A DNA stretch of 64,000 bases from Nemania diffusa (taxonomy: Eukaryota; Ascomycota; Sordariomycetes; Xylariales; Xylariaceae), in contig JBBPUQ010000006.1 of NCBI GenBank assembly GCA_038501195.1, positions 1-64,000 of the forward strand, in the 5' to 3' direction. Below the pieces are notes generated by a model. That model was not told where the DNA came from. It searched no databases and saw nothing but the letters and a program-made list of their open reading frames with translations. Below, piece after piece: positions 50,724 through 64,000 of the stretch; the stretch's first letter is position 1; every line of letters starts with the position of its first letter. A program made the position numbers and the translations under genes.

Positions 50724-51635
50724 GAATATAAGCGTTAAGTTTGACTTACTATAATAAATAATAAATATATAATAAACTATAGTAAATAATAACTATATAA
50801 TAAACTATAGTAAATATTAAATAAAAAATAAATTATAATAAATAATAAATATATAATAAACTATAATAAATAATAAATATAAAATAAACTATAATAAATA
50901 ATAAATAGAAAAAAAACAACTGTTGAATTTTTTGCCACTTTATCAAAGTGCCAAAAAATACACTAGTCCAAAAAGAGGTTTAACCTACTATAAAAAATAA
51001 TAAATATAAAATAAACTATAAATATAAAAAAAACAACAATTGAATTTTTAGTGTTAAAAAACACACTAGTCCTAAAAGAGGTTTGACACTTTATCAAAGT
51101 GCCAAAGAATACGCTAGTCCTAAAAGAGGTTTGACCTATATTTTCTAATACTGTAAGCCTAGGTAAAAAAAGCCTATTAGAATATAAGTGTTAAGTTTAA
51201 CTTACTATAATAAATAATAAATATATAATAAACTATAGTAAATAATAACTATATAATAAACTATAGTAAATATTAAATAGAAAATAAATTATAATAAATA
51301 ATAAATATATAATGAACTATAATAAATAATAAATATAAAATAAACTATAATAAATAATAAATAGAAAAAAAACAACTGTTAAATTCTTTGCCACTTTATC
51401 AAAGTGCTAAAGAATACACTAGTCCAAAAAGAGGTTTAACCTACTATAAAAAATAATAAATATAAAATAAACTATAAATATAAAAAAAACAACAATTGAA
51501 TTTTTAGTGTTAAAAAACACACTAGTCCTAAAAGAGGTTTGACACTTTATCAAAGTGCCAAAGAATACGCTAGTCCTAAAAGAGGTTTGACCTATATTTT
51601 CTAATACTGTAAGCCTAGGTAAAAAAAGCCTATTA
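50724..51635. repeat. 456 bp tandem duplication, two near-identical copies
   Basis: GAATATAAGCGTTAAGTTTG at 50724 recurs as GAATATAAGTGTTAAGTTTA at 51180, and the copies stay aligned to 51635 with about ten differences, nearly all C/T or G/A. Each copy holds six 28 bp AT units (ACTATAATAAATAATAAATA...), then a GC-richer half with CACTTTATCAAAGTG hairpins and repeated CTAGTCCTAAAAGAGGTTTG motifs. Copy ends carry CTAATA and TATTAG. Among the youngest duplications in the window. Confidence 0.92.
50940..51140 (-). repeat. CAAACCTCTTTTAGGACTAG motif cluster inside the 456 bp unit
   Basis: Read on the minus strand, CAAACCTCTTTTAGGACTAG or close variants occur at about 50960, 51065 and 51120, with GGCACTTTGATAAAGTG between. 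The second 456 bp copy repeats the set. This conserved block keeps TC and CC contexts lost elsewhere. Confidence 0.7.
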
Positions 51636-51639
51636 GATT

Positions 51640-54600
51640 AATTAATTTTACTATAAAATAAAAAAAAAGTAAATTTAACAAATAAAACTAATTAAATTTA
51701 AGTTATAAAGTTTAAAAAAAAAGCTTTAAATATATATATAGCTATAAAAAATAAAAAATTAAAAATTATTTTGTTATACTTTATACTTTATGCTATATTA
51801 GCAAAATTTAAAAAAACAAACAATAAAAAAAAAAAAAAATCAAATAATATAAATAATTAAATTAATAACTATTAGTTATAATAACAAAATAAAATTTATT
51901 ATTTAATAATTAAAATAAACAATAATTTATATAAATATTTAGTATTAATTATTATTAAATATATAAAATACTGCTATATTAACTAAAAATATATTTTTAG
52001 TTTTATTAAATAAAACTATTGCTAATAAGTTATAATATGTTTTTATATAGCTCGAGCTATATAATAATAATAGAAAAAATAAAACAAATTAAAATATAAT
52101 TTTAAAATATATATATTTATAAAAAAAAAAAATCTAAACTTTATTTAATTTTATATAATAAAGTAAAAAAAATATAGTTATATTATTATATAACAAATAA
52201 TATATTTATAAAAATTATATTTGTTTTGTTTTTTTTTTTAAAAAATGTAAACATAAAAAAATAAAATTAAAAGTTGTAAATAAATCTTGTTTATTAATTG
52301 TTTATATATAGCAAATTAACTTAAATATACTTTATATATTAAACTATATATAAATTAAAAATTTTAAAACATTAAATATTATATAAAAAGTATTAATTAT
52401 ATTTAATAACTATTTAAAAACTTATATATTAGTTAAAACTTTTATAATATAGTTTATAATATTATAAAGTTATAAAATTAAAACATTTAAATTATTTATT
52501 ATAATATTATTTATAAATTAGTTTATATACTATATATTACTAAAACTAAACTAATATATATTATATGTTTTAGCTAATATTTAGTTAATAATTTATATAG
52601 CATTTGTTTTTTTGAACTAGTTTTTGTAAAAATTTATAATATAACAAAATTATAAAAGTAATATTTATTTTTTATATTTTATAATATATATTTATTAATT
52701 AATACTATTGTTTTTAATATATAATATAATATAATATTTTATATAGTTATAAAATAACAAATAAAAAATTAATATATAATTTAACTTTTTAAACTTTATT
52801 TTTGCTAATAAATTTTAATATTTATAACTAGTTACTATAGCTTATTATTAACAATGTTATAATATTACTAATATTTGCTTAATAGTTTATTTATTAATAA
52901 AAAAAATAACTAATATTGTTTTATAAATTAAAAAACTATTAAACAATAATAATTAAACTTTAATTTTTATTATAATATAATATATATTTTTTTATAATAT
53001 ATAGTTAAATTTTAGCTATTTAAATATAAAACTAACTATTATACTAGTTAAACTTTTAAAATTTTAAAACTTTGAACTTTTATTATAAAACTTTTTAATT
53101 TTTAATATATAACTATTTAAAAAAAATAAATAATATTTAAATATATTTTTAAAATATAAAAATAATATATTATATTAATTTTATATTAGCTTGTTTTTAT
53201 TTATTTATATTATTTAATTTATTTTAATATTTAATTATTTAAATTTAAAAAATAAAAATAGCAATAAATTTAAAACAAAGTAATAGTTTATAATAATATA
53301 TAGTATTAAATTTTTATATTCGATTTTATATTATTAATAAAGTAATTAAAACATATAAATAAAAATAAATATTAATAAAAATAAATATTAAAATTTTTAG
53401 CTTTATAAAAGTTTAATATTTTATAATATAATATATATAGCAAAAGAATAATTATTAAATAATTTAAAAAGCGAAAAAAAAATATATAAAACAAAATAAA
53501 TTATATAGCAACAAAAGAAAAAAAAAAATTATAAACTAAAGTAGTAAATAAATAGAAAATTAAAAAGTAAAAAAAGTTAATTAATAAAAATAAACAAAAC
53601 TAAATATATATAAAAAAATATATAGTTTTATTTAATATATACTATAATATTGAACTGTTTTTTTATAATATTTTTACTTTTATATATATTTTTGCTTATA
53701 AATTATTGTTTAATTTTATAAAAGTAGAAAATATTATAATAGCTACTGTTTATTTTGTAGCCTTTTATTATTTAAAACAATATAATATAATAAAGCTTTA
53801 TTTTATTATTTAATTTATTTGTTATTTGTTATTTATTATTTTTTTTAGCTATAATATAAACTTATATAAAAAAGCTATTTTTTAAAACTTATATAAATAT
53901 ATATTATTATAAATTATATAATATACAATTAATTGTTTTTTAATTTAAATATATATTTATTATTAAAAAAAAACAGATTTTAATATTATTATTTATATAT
54001 TAATTAATATTAACTAAATATTAAATAAATAAAACAAAGCAATTAAAGCTTATTTAAATAAATATAATTTAATTTTATTTATATAATAGATTTTTATTTA
54101 TAATTTATATTTATTAATTTATTTTTATATTAGTATAAATATTATATAGCTTTTAATAATTTAGCTATTTATAATTAAGTTTAGTTTTTTATTAAATTAA
54201 GTTTTATAATAGTTTAATATTAATATACTGTTTATAAAGTATATATTAAATATATTAAGTTATAATATTTAGTTATTAAAACTATATTATATTTATTAAA
54301 CTATTTAAATTAACTGCTTTATTATTGTTAATAAAATTAAAGCTTAGCTATAAAATCAGTATTTTGAGCAATATAGCTTATATTATAAAATATTATAAAA
54401 TTTAAAATGAGACTTTTTAGTACTGCTTGTAGATTTATTATATAAGTGCTTGCATAATTAATTAACTAGTTATTTATTATTTACTGTAATAGCTGCTATA
54501 ATTAACTTAGTTATTACTTTTAGCGCTAAAAGCTGCATTATAAACTAGAATAATTTGCTATATAATATTTGTATTTATATATTATAAATAGTATTATAAT

Positions 54601-56460
54601 ATATAATAAAGTTTTTAAATTATTTATTAAAAGTTTAAAGCTTTTTTTTTTTAGCTATAATAACTATAATAAAACCTTGAATATAAATAATATAAGTTAT
54701 AAAACAATTTATAAAAAAGGTTTATATAATAATATAAAAAAAATATAAAACAGTTTTAAAAAAATAATTATATACTTTTAATGTTATTAACTATATTATA
54801 TTAATATGTTTTATAAAGTTTTATATTAAAACTATTTGTTTTAAAATAAACTAGTTATATAAAAAAGTTTATATAAAATTTAATATAGCTAATTAATATA
54901 TATTAAATATAAAAATATTATTTATATTAACTATATAAATATAGTATAATTTTATAACTAACAAAATAAACTCGAAATTTAAAATATTATATAGTATTAA
55001 GCTATATAATAACTAATAAAGTTTATATTATAAAAAGCTATAAATAAGTATATAGTTTATAACTTGAAAACTAAACAAAAAAAAAGAAAAAAAAGTTAAA
55101 GCTAGTTAAAAACTATAAATATATTAAAATAAAAGTTAAACAAAGTTTTTTTAAAATATAAATATAAAAAAATAATATAAAATTAATAAAATAATAATAA
55201 AAAAAAACTAGCTAAAATAAATAAATTAGTTTTTAAAAGTAGTTTAATTAGTTATTTTGTAATATATTTAAATTTTATTTCTATATTTAAAAAAAGTTAT
55301 ATATTTTATACTTTATAACATTATATACAATTTTTAGTTATATAAATTTAACTTTATATAATAAATATATAATATAATATTAAAATATAATATTTTTTTT
55401 AATAAATATATTGTTAGTAGTATTAACTAACTTTTATATATATTATTACTGTTAATAAAAATTAATATTATTATTTAATTACTATTGTTATAAAATATAA
55501 CTTTATATTTTTTATTTTATATAAATAGCTTGTAACTAATATTTATATTTTATAAAAAAATATTTATATAAATAAATATATTAACAAAATTCATTATATA
55601 AAAAATACTAGTAAACAAAATAACAAAAACATTTATTATTTTATAAAAAAAGTATTTATAAATTAAATTATTTATATAAAAAAAATATAATTAATAAAAT
55701 ATAGCAATAAGTATATTTATTATTTATTAAAAAGTTAAAAATAAATAAACTATTAACAATAAGCTATATAAGCTTAATTAATAACTTAAATTTTTATATT
55801 ACAAGTTATTAAATAAAAATAAAAGCGAGCTTTAATATATGTAATAATATATAATATTATATATTTATAACTAGTTGTAGTTTTTGCTAATTTAATTAAA
55901 TAATATTAAACGAAAATAAATATAAGTTATAACTTTTAAATAAACTAAAAGAAAAAAAAAAAAATTATATATATTAGTTAAATAAAAGCAAAAAAAAAAA
56001 AAAGCTGCTTTTAAAATATAATAAATAGTTATAATAAATATAATATATATTAAATGTTTTATATAAATAAAACAAATATAAATAACTAAGCATTACTTTA
56101 TTAAAATAAATAATATAATTATATACTTTTGCTTTATTTTAAATACTGTTATATTTATATATTTAATTATAATTTATATAAACTAAAATATATAAATATA
56201 AAAAATTATAGTTAATACTTTTATTTAATATTAATAACAATATATTAAACTATATATATTTTTTGCAGTTTAAATAAATATTAATTTAGTTTATAATAAA
56301 TAAATTATAAAAAAATACATATATAAAAAGTTAATATAACTAGCTTATATTAATATAATATATAATAAACTATAATTAATTTTATAGCTTTACTTTATTA
56401 AATATATATTAAATTAAATAATTACTTTAAACTTTAAATAAAATAAAAAAACTTAAACAT
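51640..56460. other. ~4.8 kb AT-rich DNA without assignable features
   Basis: Roughly 88-90% A/T. No tandem array, palindrome copy or readable frame found. A small AGCTCGAGCT palindrome lies at about 52050. Confidence 0.5.
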
Positions 56461-56470
56461 TTTATTTATA

Positions 56471-56484
56471 ATGCAATTTTGCAT
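56471..56484. repeat. Perfect ATGCAA-TT-TTGCAT palindrome
   Basis: A 6 bp stem with a 2 nt centre at 56471-56484. It overlaps the first four bases of the long hairpin that starts at 56481, so the two folds exclude each other. Confidence 0.75.
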
Positions 56485-56545
56485 GGGGATAGGTCATTGA
56501 GTGGGTCTGCTACTGCAAAGCAACCGCACGGCACCTGCCCCATGC
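56481..56545 (+). ncRNA. Nested hairpin, candidate structured RNA or mobile GC element
   Basis: GCATGGGG (56481-56488) pairs with CCCCATGC (56538-56545). AGGT (56491-56494) pairs with ACCT (56533-56536). After an internal loop CATTGA/GGC, GTGGGT (56501-56506) pairs with ACC-G-CAC (56523-56529), and TGCT (56508-56511) with AGCA (56519-56522) around a 7 nt loop ACTGCAA. The 65 nt fold has 22 pairs. It lacks a T-arm and TTCRA, so it is not a tRNA. GC-rich double-hairpin elements are known from AT-rich fungal mitochondrial DNA and are one candidate class. Strand and transcription unknown. Confidence 0.5.
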
Positions 56546-56587
56546 CCCACACACACACATTTTAAACTTAAGTAAAATTGTAGCTTT

Positions 56588-56600
56588 AGGAAAAATTCCT
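56588..56600. repeat. AGGAA-AAA-TTCCT hairpin
   Basis: Perfect 5 bp stem with AAA loop, 43 bases after the long hairpin and followed by T-rich sequence. With the long hairpin it gives a two-hairpin arrangement. Confidence 0.6.
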
Positions 56601-56680
56601 TCTTTATTTCTAATACAACTACTTTTTCTACTTATACCTATGGAGCATTATATCAATTTACATATATAATAAAATCTTTT

Positions 56681-59600
56681 TATTTATTTAGTAAAATTAA
56701 TAAGCTAAACTATATATTTTTATACTATTTTAAATTATTATAATTAATAATAAAAAAATAATTTAATTTAAATAATATACTAGTTGTAATTTTTTATACT
56801 ATATTATATAATATATAAAAAGTATTGCATTATATAACTTAAACTATATTTCAAATATTTAAATAATATATAATATATTAAAACAGTATAAATAATATAG
56901 TTATAAAAAAAATAAATTAATTTATTTATTTAAACTTTATTAGTTTGTTTTTTTATAAATTTAATTAAATTAAAATTATAAATATTATAAAACTAAATAA
57001 TATAAATAAATAATAAATATATATAAATTATTTATATATTATATAATTAATTATACTATAAATATATAAACGATTTATTAAAAAAACTATTTTATATATA
57101 TTATAAAATAGAAATAATTATAAATTAAATATTATATAATAAATAATATATAGCTAGTAGTATATATTATATAAAACTAAAGCTTAAAAAAAAAAAAATC
57201 TTTTTTAAAACATATATAAAATAAATATATACAAATATACTAATACTTTTTTAAATCTTAGCTTTTAAATTTTAACAATATATATATAATTATTTTTTTT
57301 TTTTTATATTATATATAATATATATTATTAATATTATAAAAATATTAACAACGTTATTTATTTTTTATTATAATTTAATAATATTAAAATATATAAATAA
57401 TATTTTATTATTATAAATATTAAAAATTAAAATATAAAATTATTTTTTTATATATATTATAATTATTTTATATAATAAATTAATATTATTTTATAAATTA
57501 TTATTTTTATTTTTATTTTTTTTATATTATAATATAAATAAAAAATATTATGTTAAAGTTTTAAATAAATTATATAATAATTTATAATAATTAATATTAA
57601 AAAATTTATAAAAATTAATTTATTATATTTTTATTAATAAATTAATAAATTAATTTATTAATAATAAATAATTATATTAATAATAAAATAATTTTAAAAA
57701 TATTTATTTATTAATATAATAAAAAATTAATAATATATATATATTAATAAATAATTATAAATTATATATTAAAAAATATATAAAACATTTAATAATATTA
57801 ATAATATTTATATTATAATAAAATAAATTAATTTTATTTTTTTTAAATAAACTTATATATTATAAGTTTAAATTAATAAACAATAGTTTAAAACAACTTT
57901 TAAAATTTTTAGTTGTATAAATAAATTTATTTAATATTATTGCTATAGTAATATAAAAGTTTCAATTAAATTAAAGCAGATTTAATTTAAAAAATTAACT
58001 AGTTTATAAAATTTAAAATTAAAAAAATAAAATGTTTAATTTTTTTTTGCTTTTTTAAAAGTATTTAAAAAACTTTATATAAAATATTTATTATTTACTT
58101 AAAAAAATATAACAAGTTAACTAAAATATAAAAAAATTTAAATATATAGTATAAATAATAATAATTAAAACTATGTTTATATATATAACTTAAAACAAAC
58201 CTTTTAATTATTGAACTAATATAAATAATATAGTTGCAAAAAAAATATATTAATTAATTAACTTTAGTTAAGTTTAATATTTTTTTTAATATAAAAAAAG
58301 TTTAAAAATATAAAGTTTAAAAAGTTATTTTGTAGTTATATTACTTTATAGCAGTTAATAATTTTAAAAAATATATAATTATTTTTTAAAATTATTTATT
58401 TTTTTATTTATTAAATTAATTAAATAAATATATTTTTATAATTAATTTATATATATTAAATTAAAAAGTTATTATTTAATAGATTTTATTTATAAATAAT
58501 ATAACTTAAAACTTTTTACTATATAACAATTATATATTTTAATAAATATTTAATAATTTAGCTATTTTATATATAATTTAATTTAATTTTATATAATATA
58601 TTAAAATATATTTTTAAATAGTTAAAAATTAAATATAGCTTTATAAATTTAGTTTTAACAATTTTATTAATAAATAATTAAAAATATTTATATTTTTTAT
58701 AAACAATTTTATATAGTAATAGCAGCTATAAATATATAAATTAAATTAATTATTTGTTATAATTAAAAAAAAATTAAATTAAAGTATAAACTTTTAAAAA
58801 CTAAAAAATTAAATTAAAACATTTTATATATTTTTAAAGTGTTTTTTTAACTGAAATTTTGTTTAAATTTAAATTTTTATATATAAATATTTATTAAATT
58901 AATAAATATATGCTATAAATTTTAAACAATAATATTATAGCTACTTTATTAATTAATTTTATATTAAATATATACTGTTTTTATTATAAAAAATAATATT
59001 TCAATAATTAATAAAATATAACTACTTTAATATTTTTAGTAATTTTTAATTAAAATATTATTATAGAATATTTTTTTATTTATTATATACTTTTAATAAA
59101 AAAAATAGCTTTTTTTTTTATACTTTATATAATAACTTAGCTGTTTTATTTAGTTATATACTATAAAAAAAATTTTTAAAAAAAATATATAAAAACATTT
59201 TGTTTTTTTTTTTTTGTTTTTTTTAAATTTTTTTTTTTTTAACCTTTTTAGTTCTTTTTTTACTTTTAGTTATATTATAAATATATATATAACAATAAAA
59301 ATAGTATTACTTTTTATTATTAACAATTATAACTTTATATTTACAACTTTTATTTTTGTTAATTTTAAAATATATATATAACAAATAATAATTAATTATT
59401 TTGCTATATTATAAATATAACAAAATTTATAACAATTAATTAACTTTTATAATTAATAAATATTTTATATAACTTTATAAATAAAAACTGCTATATTAAC
59501 TTTTATAATTATAGTTTTGTTAATTTTAAAACAATATATAAACTATAAAAGTTTAAATTTTACTGCTTGTTAATATAGCTATTACAATAAATTATATAAC

Positions 59601-62600
59601 ATTTTTTATATTTTTTATATTTTTTATTATTAAAAGTAATCTAAGCAGCTATAGTAAATCGCTAATTATAAAAATATATAATTTTAAAAATAACTAAAAA
59701 AACTAAAATAACTTATATATTAAAATATTTATTTTACTATTTAATATAACAATATTTGATTTATTTAAATGTTTTAAATATTATAGCAAAGTTATATATA
59801 TTTATATTAATTAATAAAATATATTAGCTATAATTTAATTCTTTTTTTTTTTAAATAAGTTATTTTAAAATAAAAAAATAAATATTAATATAAATAAATA
59901 AATATACAAAATTAAAACTAAGCTATAATATTTAAAGTTATTATAAAAAGTTTATATATTTAATAAATATAGCTATTTTATTAAATTTATAATTAAGTTT
60001 ACAAAGTTATAATTTAGTTTATTTTTTTAAACAAACAAATTTATAGCAATAAAAACAATAAATAATATATATAATAATAACTTTTTTTTTTATATAAATT
60101 TATTTTATATAAGCTTAAAAATTTTATTTTTTTATATAATTTTTAATTTTAATCAAGCTAAGTTAAATTATATAAATTAAAAAGTTATTAATAATATAAA
60201 AGTTTATTAAATATATAAAATATATATTTTTTTTTGCAATTTTATAAAGATTATAATATTTAATATTAACAAATCTATGTTTTTTTTATTTATTTTATTT
60301 TAAAACTTATTTATAATATTAAAAAAAAAGCAAAACAGCAAATAAAATTTATTAAAACGAAACTAATAGAATAAATTTAGCAAATAAAAACAAGCTATAG
60401 CTATTTACTATAATATAATATAGTTTAAAAATAATAAAGCTTATTTTTGAAAAAAAAGCTAATTTATTTATATTAAACAATAAATAACTTATAAAATTAT
60501 ATTTACAAAATTAAAAATAAATATAGCTAAATAAAAAATAATAAAAAATATATTATAAAGTTTTAATATATAAATATTAAATAATATTATTAATTATTTA
60601 TATATAATTTTAGCGAAAAACTTTTTTTTTTAAAAAACTATAAACAAAAATATAACAAATAAAAATAGCATATTTTTTATTATAAACAATAAAACAAATC
60701 TTTTATATAATATATACTATTAGCTCAAAATATATATTTTTTAAAAGCGTTTTAATAAAATAAATTTAAATTTTAAGTTTTTTTATAAACTAGTTAATTT
60801 ATTTTACTAAAATATAAAAAGTAAAAATTAAACAAAAATTTTTTTTGTTTATGTTGTTAATTTAAAATATTTAAAAATAAAAGTAAAAAATAATTTAAAC
60901 TTATATTTGTAAAAATTTTATAATTTAATAATACTTTTTAAAAATAAAAATGTTATAAGCTATTATTTTAAAATTAAAATATTAACTAATTATTTTTTAA
61001 TTAAAAAAATAATTGTTACATTTTTAACAATATATTTAAATATTTTAATTATTAAATTATTAAATTAAATTTTGTATAAATTTTTATTATATATAAATTA
61101 TTTTTTATAAGTTAAGTTTATAAATAAATAAATAAAAAACAAACTTTTTTATTTATTATAAAATATTTAAAATAATACTATATTAAATAAAATATTTTAT
61201 ATAATAAAAAATAATATTTAAATAAACAAATATTATTTTAAATTTTTAGCTTTTAAAAATTTTTAGTTAAAAAAACATAAAACTTACTTTTTTTTGTTTA
61301 TTTATAACTTTAACTACAATTAAATTTATAAATTAATAAACAATATTATATATATTAAAATTATAATTAAATATAATATAAAATTTAATTAATACTTTTT
61401 AATTATTTAACTATTTATAAATAGTTTAATTAATTAAAAAGTAAAAAAAATCGAAAATATTATATAAAACAATTAATATTTTATTAACAAAATTAAAAAA
61501 ATTGCTTTTATATTAGCAAAATATATTATAAAACTTTTTTATTTATTAAACAAACAAGTTTTATTAATGTTTTAATTTTATTTAAAAAAAAGTAAAAATA
61601 TATTAGCTATATAACTTAATTTAATGTTTAATTAAGTTTATTTTTAACTATTTTAAAAAAAATTTAAGTTTAAATTTAAACTTTTTAAAATTATTAAATT
61701 ATTTTATTTTGTAATAGCTATATTAAATAAACAAACTATTATAATTTTAAGCTTTTTAAACATTTTAAACGTTATTTTTTTAAATATATAAAAAAACTAG
61801 CTAATAAACTATAATAAAGCTATAAAAAACTTTGTAACAACTATATATTTACTAAATAAATTTGTTAATAAAAACAATATTATAAATATAATAATTAAAA
61901 TAATTAATAATAGCTTTATATATATTAAAAAGTTATTTATTATAAATATATTTTAAATATAATATATTTAATTTTTATATATATTTTATAAAAAAGTATA
62001 TATTATAGTTAAAAAAAGCGCTTTTATTTTTAGCTATATAAATAAAACTTTTATACTTTGTAGTTATTATAAATTATATAACATTAAATATTAACAGTTT
62101 TTAACTGTTAATACTGTAAGCAATAAATTTTTACAAATTTTTATTTAAGTATTAAAACTTAAAAAATTAACAAACAAATTAAATAACTATATAATAATTA
62201 AAAAATTATATATAATAAGTCGAAATTTATTTTTATATTTAAAAAACATTTATATTATAAAAGCTATAAATATATTTGTATTTTATTATTTATAAAATGT
62301 TATAATATTTTTTATAAATAGCGACTATAATATTTTATTTATATGTTTTAATAGTAATTTAAATAGTAACGATTTTTTTATTATTTAAAACTAAAGTTTT
62401 ATTTTATTAAAATAAAATTATTTATTTATAATTTATAAACAAATAAAATTGTTATAGCTTAAATAAAAAATAAAACTTAAAAACTATATTTTGTTTTTTA
62501 TTAATTATATAAAAAACAACATTTTTAATATTATTATTTATATTTATTTTATTTAAGTAAATTATTTATTAAAAAAATTAAAAAGTTTATAATATTTAAA

Positions 62601-64000
62601 ACTAGCTCAATTATATTTAAAAGCTATAAATTACTACAAAACTAGCTAATTTATAAAATTAATAAATACTTTATATTTTAAAAACATTTTATATTTTATA
62701 AAAAAAATAAACAAATTATATTGTTTATATAAAATATTTAAATAACTTTATAATATAATAATTAAAGTTAAATTTAAATTAAATTATAATAAAAGTTTTA
62801 ATAAATATATTTTTTAAGTTATAGTATTAAAAAAAATACTATAAAATATTAAAGTTTTTAAAATATAATATAATATAATATTAAAATAAATTATAAACTA
62901 ATACAAATTTTATAATAAATTTAAAGTTTAAAACACTTTTGTTTTAATTAAACTTTGTTTAAAAAATAAATATAAATTTTAAAAAACAATAAGCTTTATT
63001 ATAAAAAACTATTATAAACGTTTTAAAAATATATATATAAAAGCAGCAAAATTATTTAAATTAACAACTTTATTTTTATTTATTACAGCTATATATTATA
63101 TAATATAAAAAAAAATTTAAAAAATATATTATAAGTTAAATCAGTTTATATTTTTTATTAGCTTTTTTTAAATTTTTATATATAAATTTAGTTATATTAT
63201 AAATTTTAAATAAAAAAAGCAACTAAATAGCTTTTTAAAAATAAAAATAAATACTATTTATAAAATAAGCAAAAATAAAACAAAAAATCAAAATTTTAAT
63301 AAATAGCTAAAACTTAATAAGTTTAATTTTAATTTAAATAAAAAAAATAAAAACAAAAAAAAGATTATGTTATACAAATATAATTTTGTTAATTTTACGC
63401 TTTTAAAAAAAAATATAACTATATTTAATAAAATAAAAAAAAAAACAACAAAATTTAATACTTAATTAAAATTTAAAATTTTTAATATTATTAAATTAAC
63501 ATAAAAATATATTAAATTAAAAACAATTAAAATAAAAATAAATATATTAAAATATTTAATAATAGAATATTAGTTTAATATTTTAAAGTAATAAACAAAA
63601 GTTAACAAATAAATTAAAAAAAATATAAAAATAAATAAATTTAAAAAATAAATGTTTAAATTATAAAAAAATAATTTAATAAATAAAAAGTTTTAATTAA
63701 ATTAAAACTTATATAATTATTTAGTTTTTACTAATAAACTAAAGTTTAAATATAAGTTTAATTAATTATTTTTTTATTAATTAATATTAATAACAAATGT
63801 TTATATAAAATATTTAAAAATATAAATAAATAATTTAATTAATATATATTAATAACAAAAAAAAAGTTTTAATATTAAAATAAAATATATAATATATATA
63901 TTATATATTTTAAAAAATAAACTATAAATATTAATAAAAATAAATAATTTAATAAACTAAATAAATAATATTAATATATTAAACTTTTATATTAAAAAAA
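56681..64000. other. ~7.3 kb AT-rich DNA without assignable features
   Basis: Over 88% A/T; 57300-57860 is almost pure A/T. No tandem array or palindrome copy seen, and no frame read well. A T-rich run near 59200-59240 is the only simple repeat of note. Confidence 0.5.

Larger units (their letters stand above)
56470..56680. other. Unmutated GC-rich island
   Basis: About 95 bases (56470-56565) jump to over 50% GC within DNA of about 10% GC, and the next ~115 bases still carry many TC and CC contexts (TTCCTTC, TTTCTAATAC, ACCTATGGAGC). The C-to-T decay seen everywhere else has not touched it. It could be a young insertion, a conserved RNA locus, or a transferred organelle fragment. Confidence 0.85.

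Noticed and set aside
56481..56548. tRNA-Ala (anticodon TGC in a 7 nt loop)
   Set aside because: The loop has C instead of T at the position before the anticodon, there is no TTCRA T-loop and no D/T arm geometry; the fold is a single long hairpin.
1..64000. CRISPR array or prokaryotic operon
   Set aside because: Telomere repeats mark nuclear DNA of a eukaryote; the regular repeats are contiguous tandem arrays without unique spacers.

Overview
The window starts at a true chromosome end: bases 1-139 are about 23 perfect CCCTAA repeats, so the sequence is nuclear and runs from telomere inward. All 64 kb is extremely AT-rich. The pattern is that of a filamentous ascomycete-type subtelomere destroyed by cytosine-to-thymine mutation, in the manner of repeat-induced point mutation (RIP). 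Surviving C is mostly preceded by A or G and followed by T (ACT, GCT). TC, CC and CA are scarce, and the same holds on the other strand. The organism is an inference from the telomere repeat and this mutation style; no intact marker gene identifies it. I see no intact protein-coding gene, tRNA or rRNA.

Layout: 1-139 telomere. 140-900 a decaying ~30-40 bp subtelomeric satellite whose least mutated copy touches the telomere. 1.5-15.2 kb a graveyard of ghost genes: long frames that read as plausible protein apart from in-frame TAA/TAG, as expected if CAA/CAG (Gln) codons were mutated. These are a plus-strand set at 1.5-4.0 kb ending in a Tad/LINE-like segment, conflicting plus and minus ghosts at 4.7-6.5 kb (the plus one Cys-rich), a plus ghost at 7.6-8.2 kb, and a very long minus-strand ghost from about 15.18 down to 10.74 kb held in one frame. 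Tandem repeats (about 208, 24, 75, 30, 57, 43 and 16 bp) separate and follow them. 20.86-21.5 kb is a TAAATAA-type array. 21.87-32.79 kb is an almost pure A/T block with only a few tens of G or C bases, mostly in AACTTT/AAAGTTT. It holds three diverged copies of a ~260 bp element and is either the mutational end point or a centromere-like core.

32.8-50.3 kb is 80-85% AT with more minus-strand ghosts (best at 42.28-43.08 and 48.06-48.85 kb), 35, 69 and 172 bp tandem repeats, and a dispersed palindrome family (left arm AAAAAACAAAATATTT, right arm AAATATTTCGTTTTTTA) present at least a dozen times. 50.35-51.64 kb is younger: 62 bp repeats, a telomere-like junction and a 456 bp near-identical tandem duplication. 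51.64-64 kb is featureless AT-rich DNA except for one striking island at 56.47-56.68 kb, where a GC-rich nested hairpin escaped the C-to-T decay. All translations, counts and structures were done by hand from the sequence.
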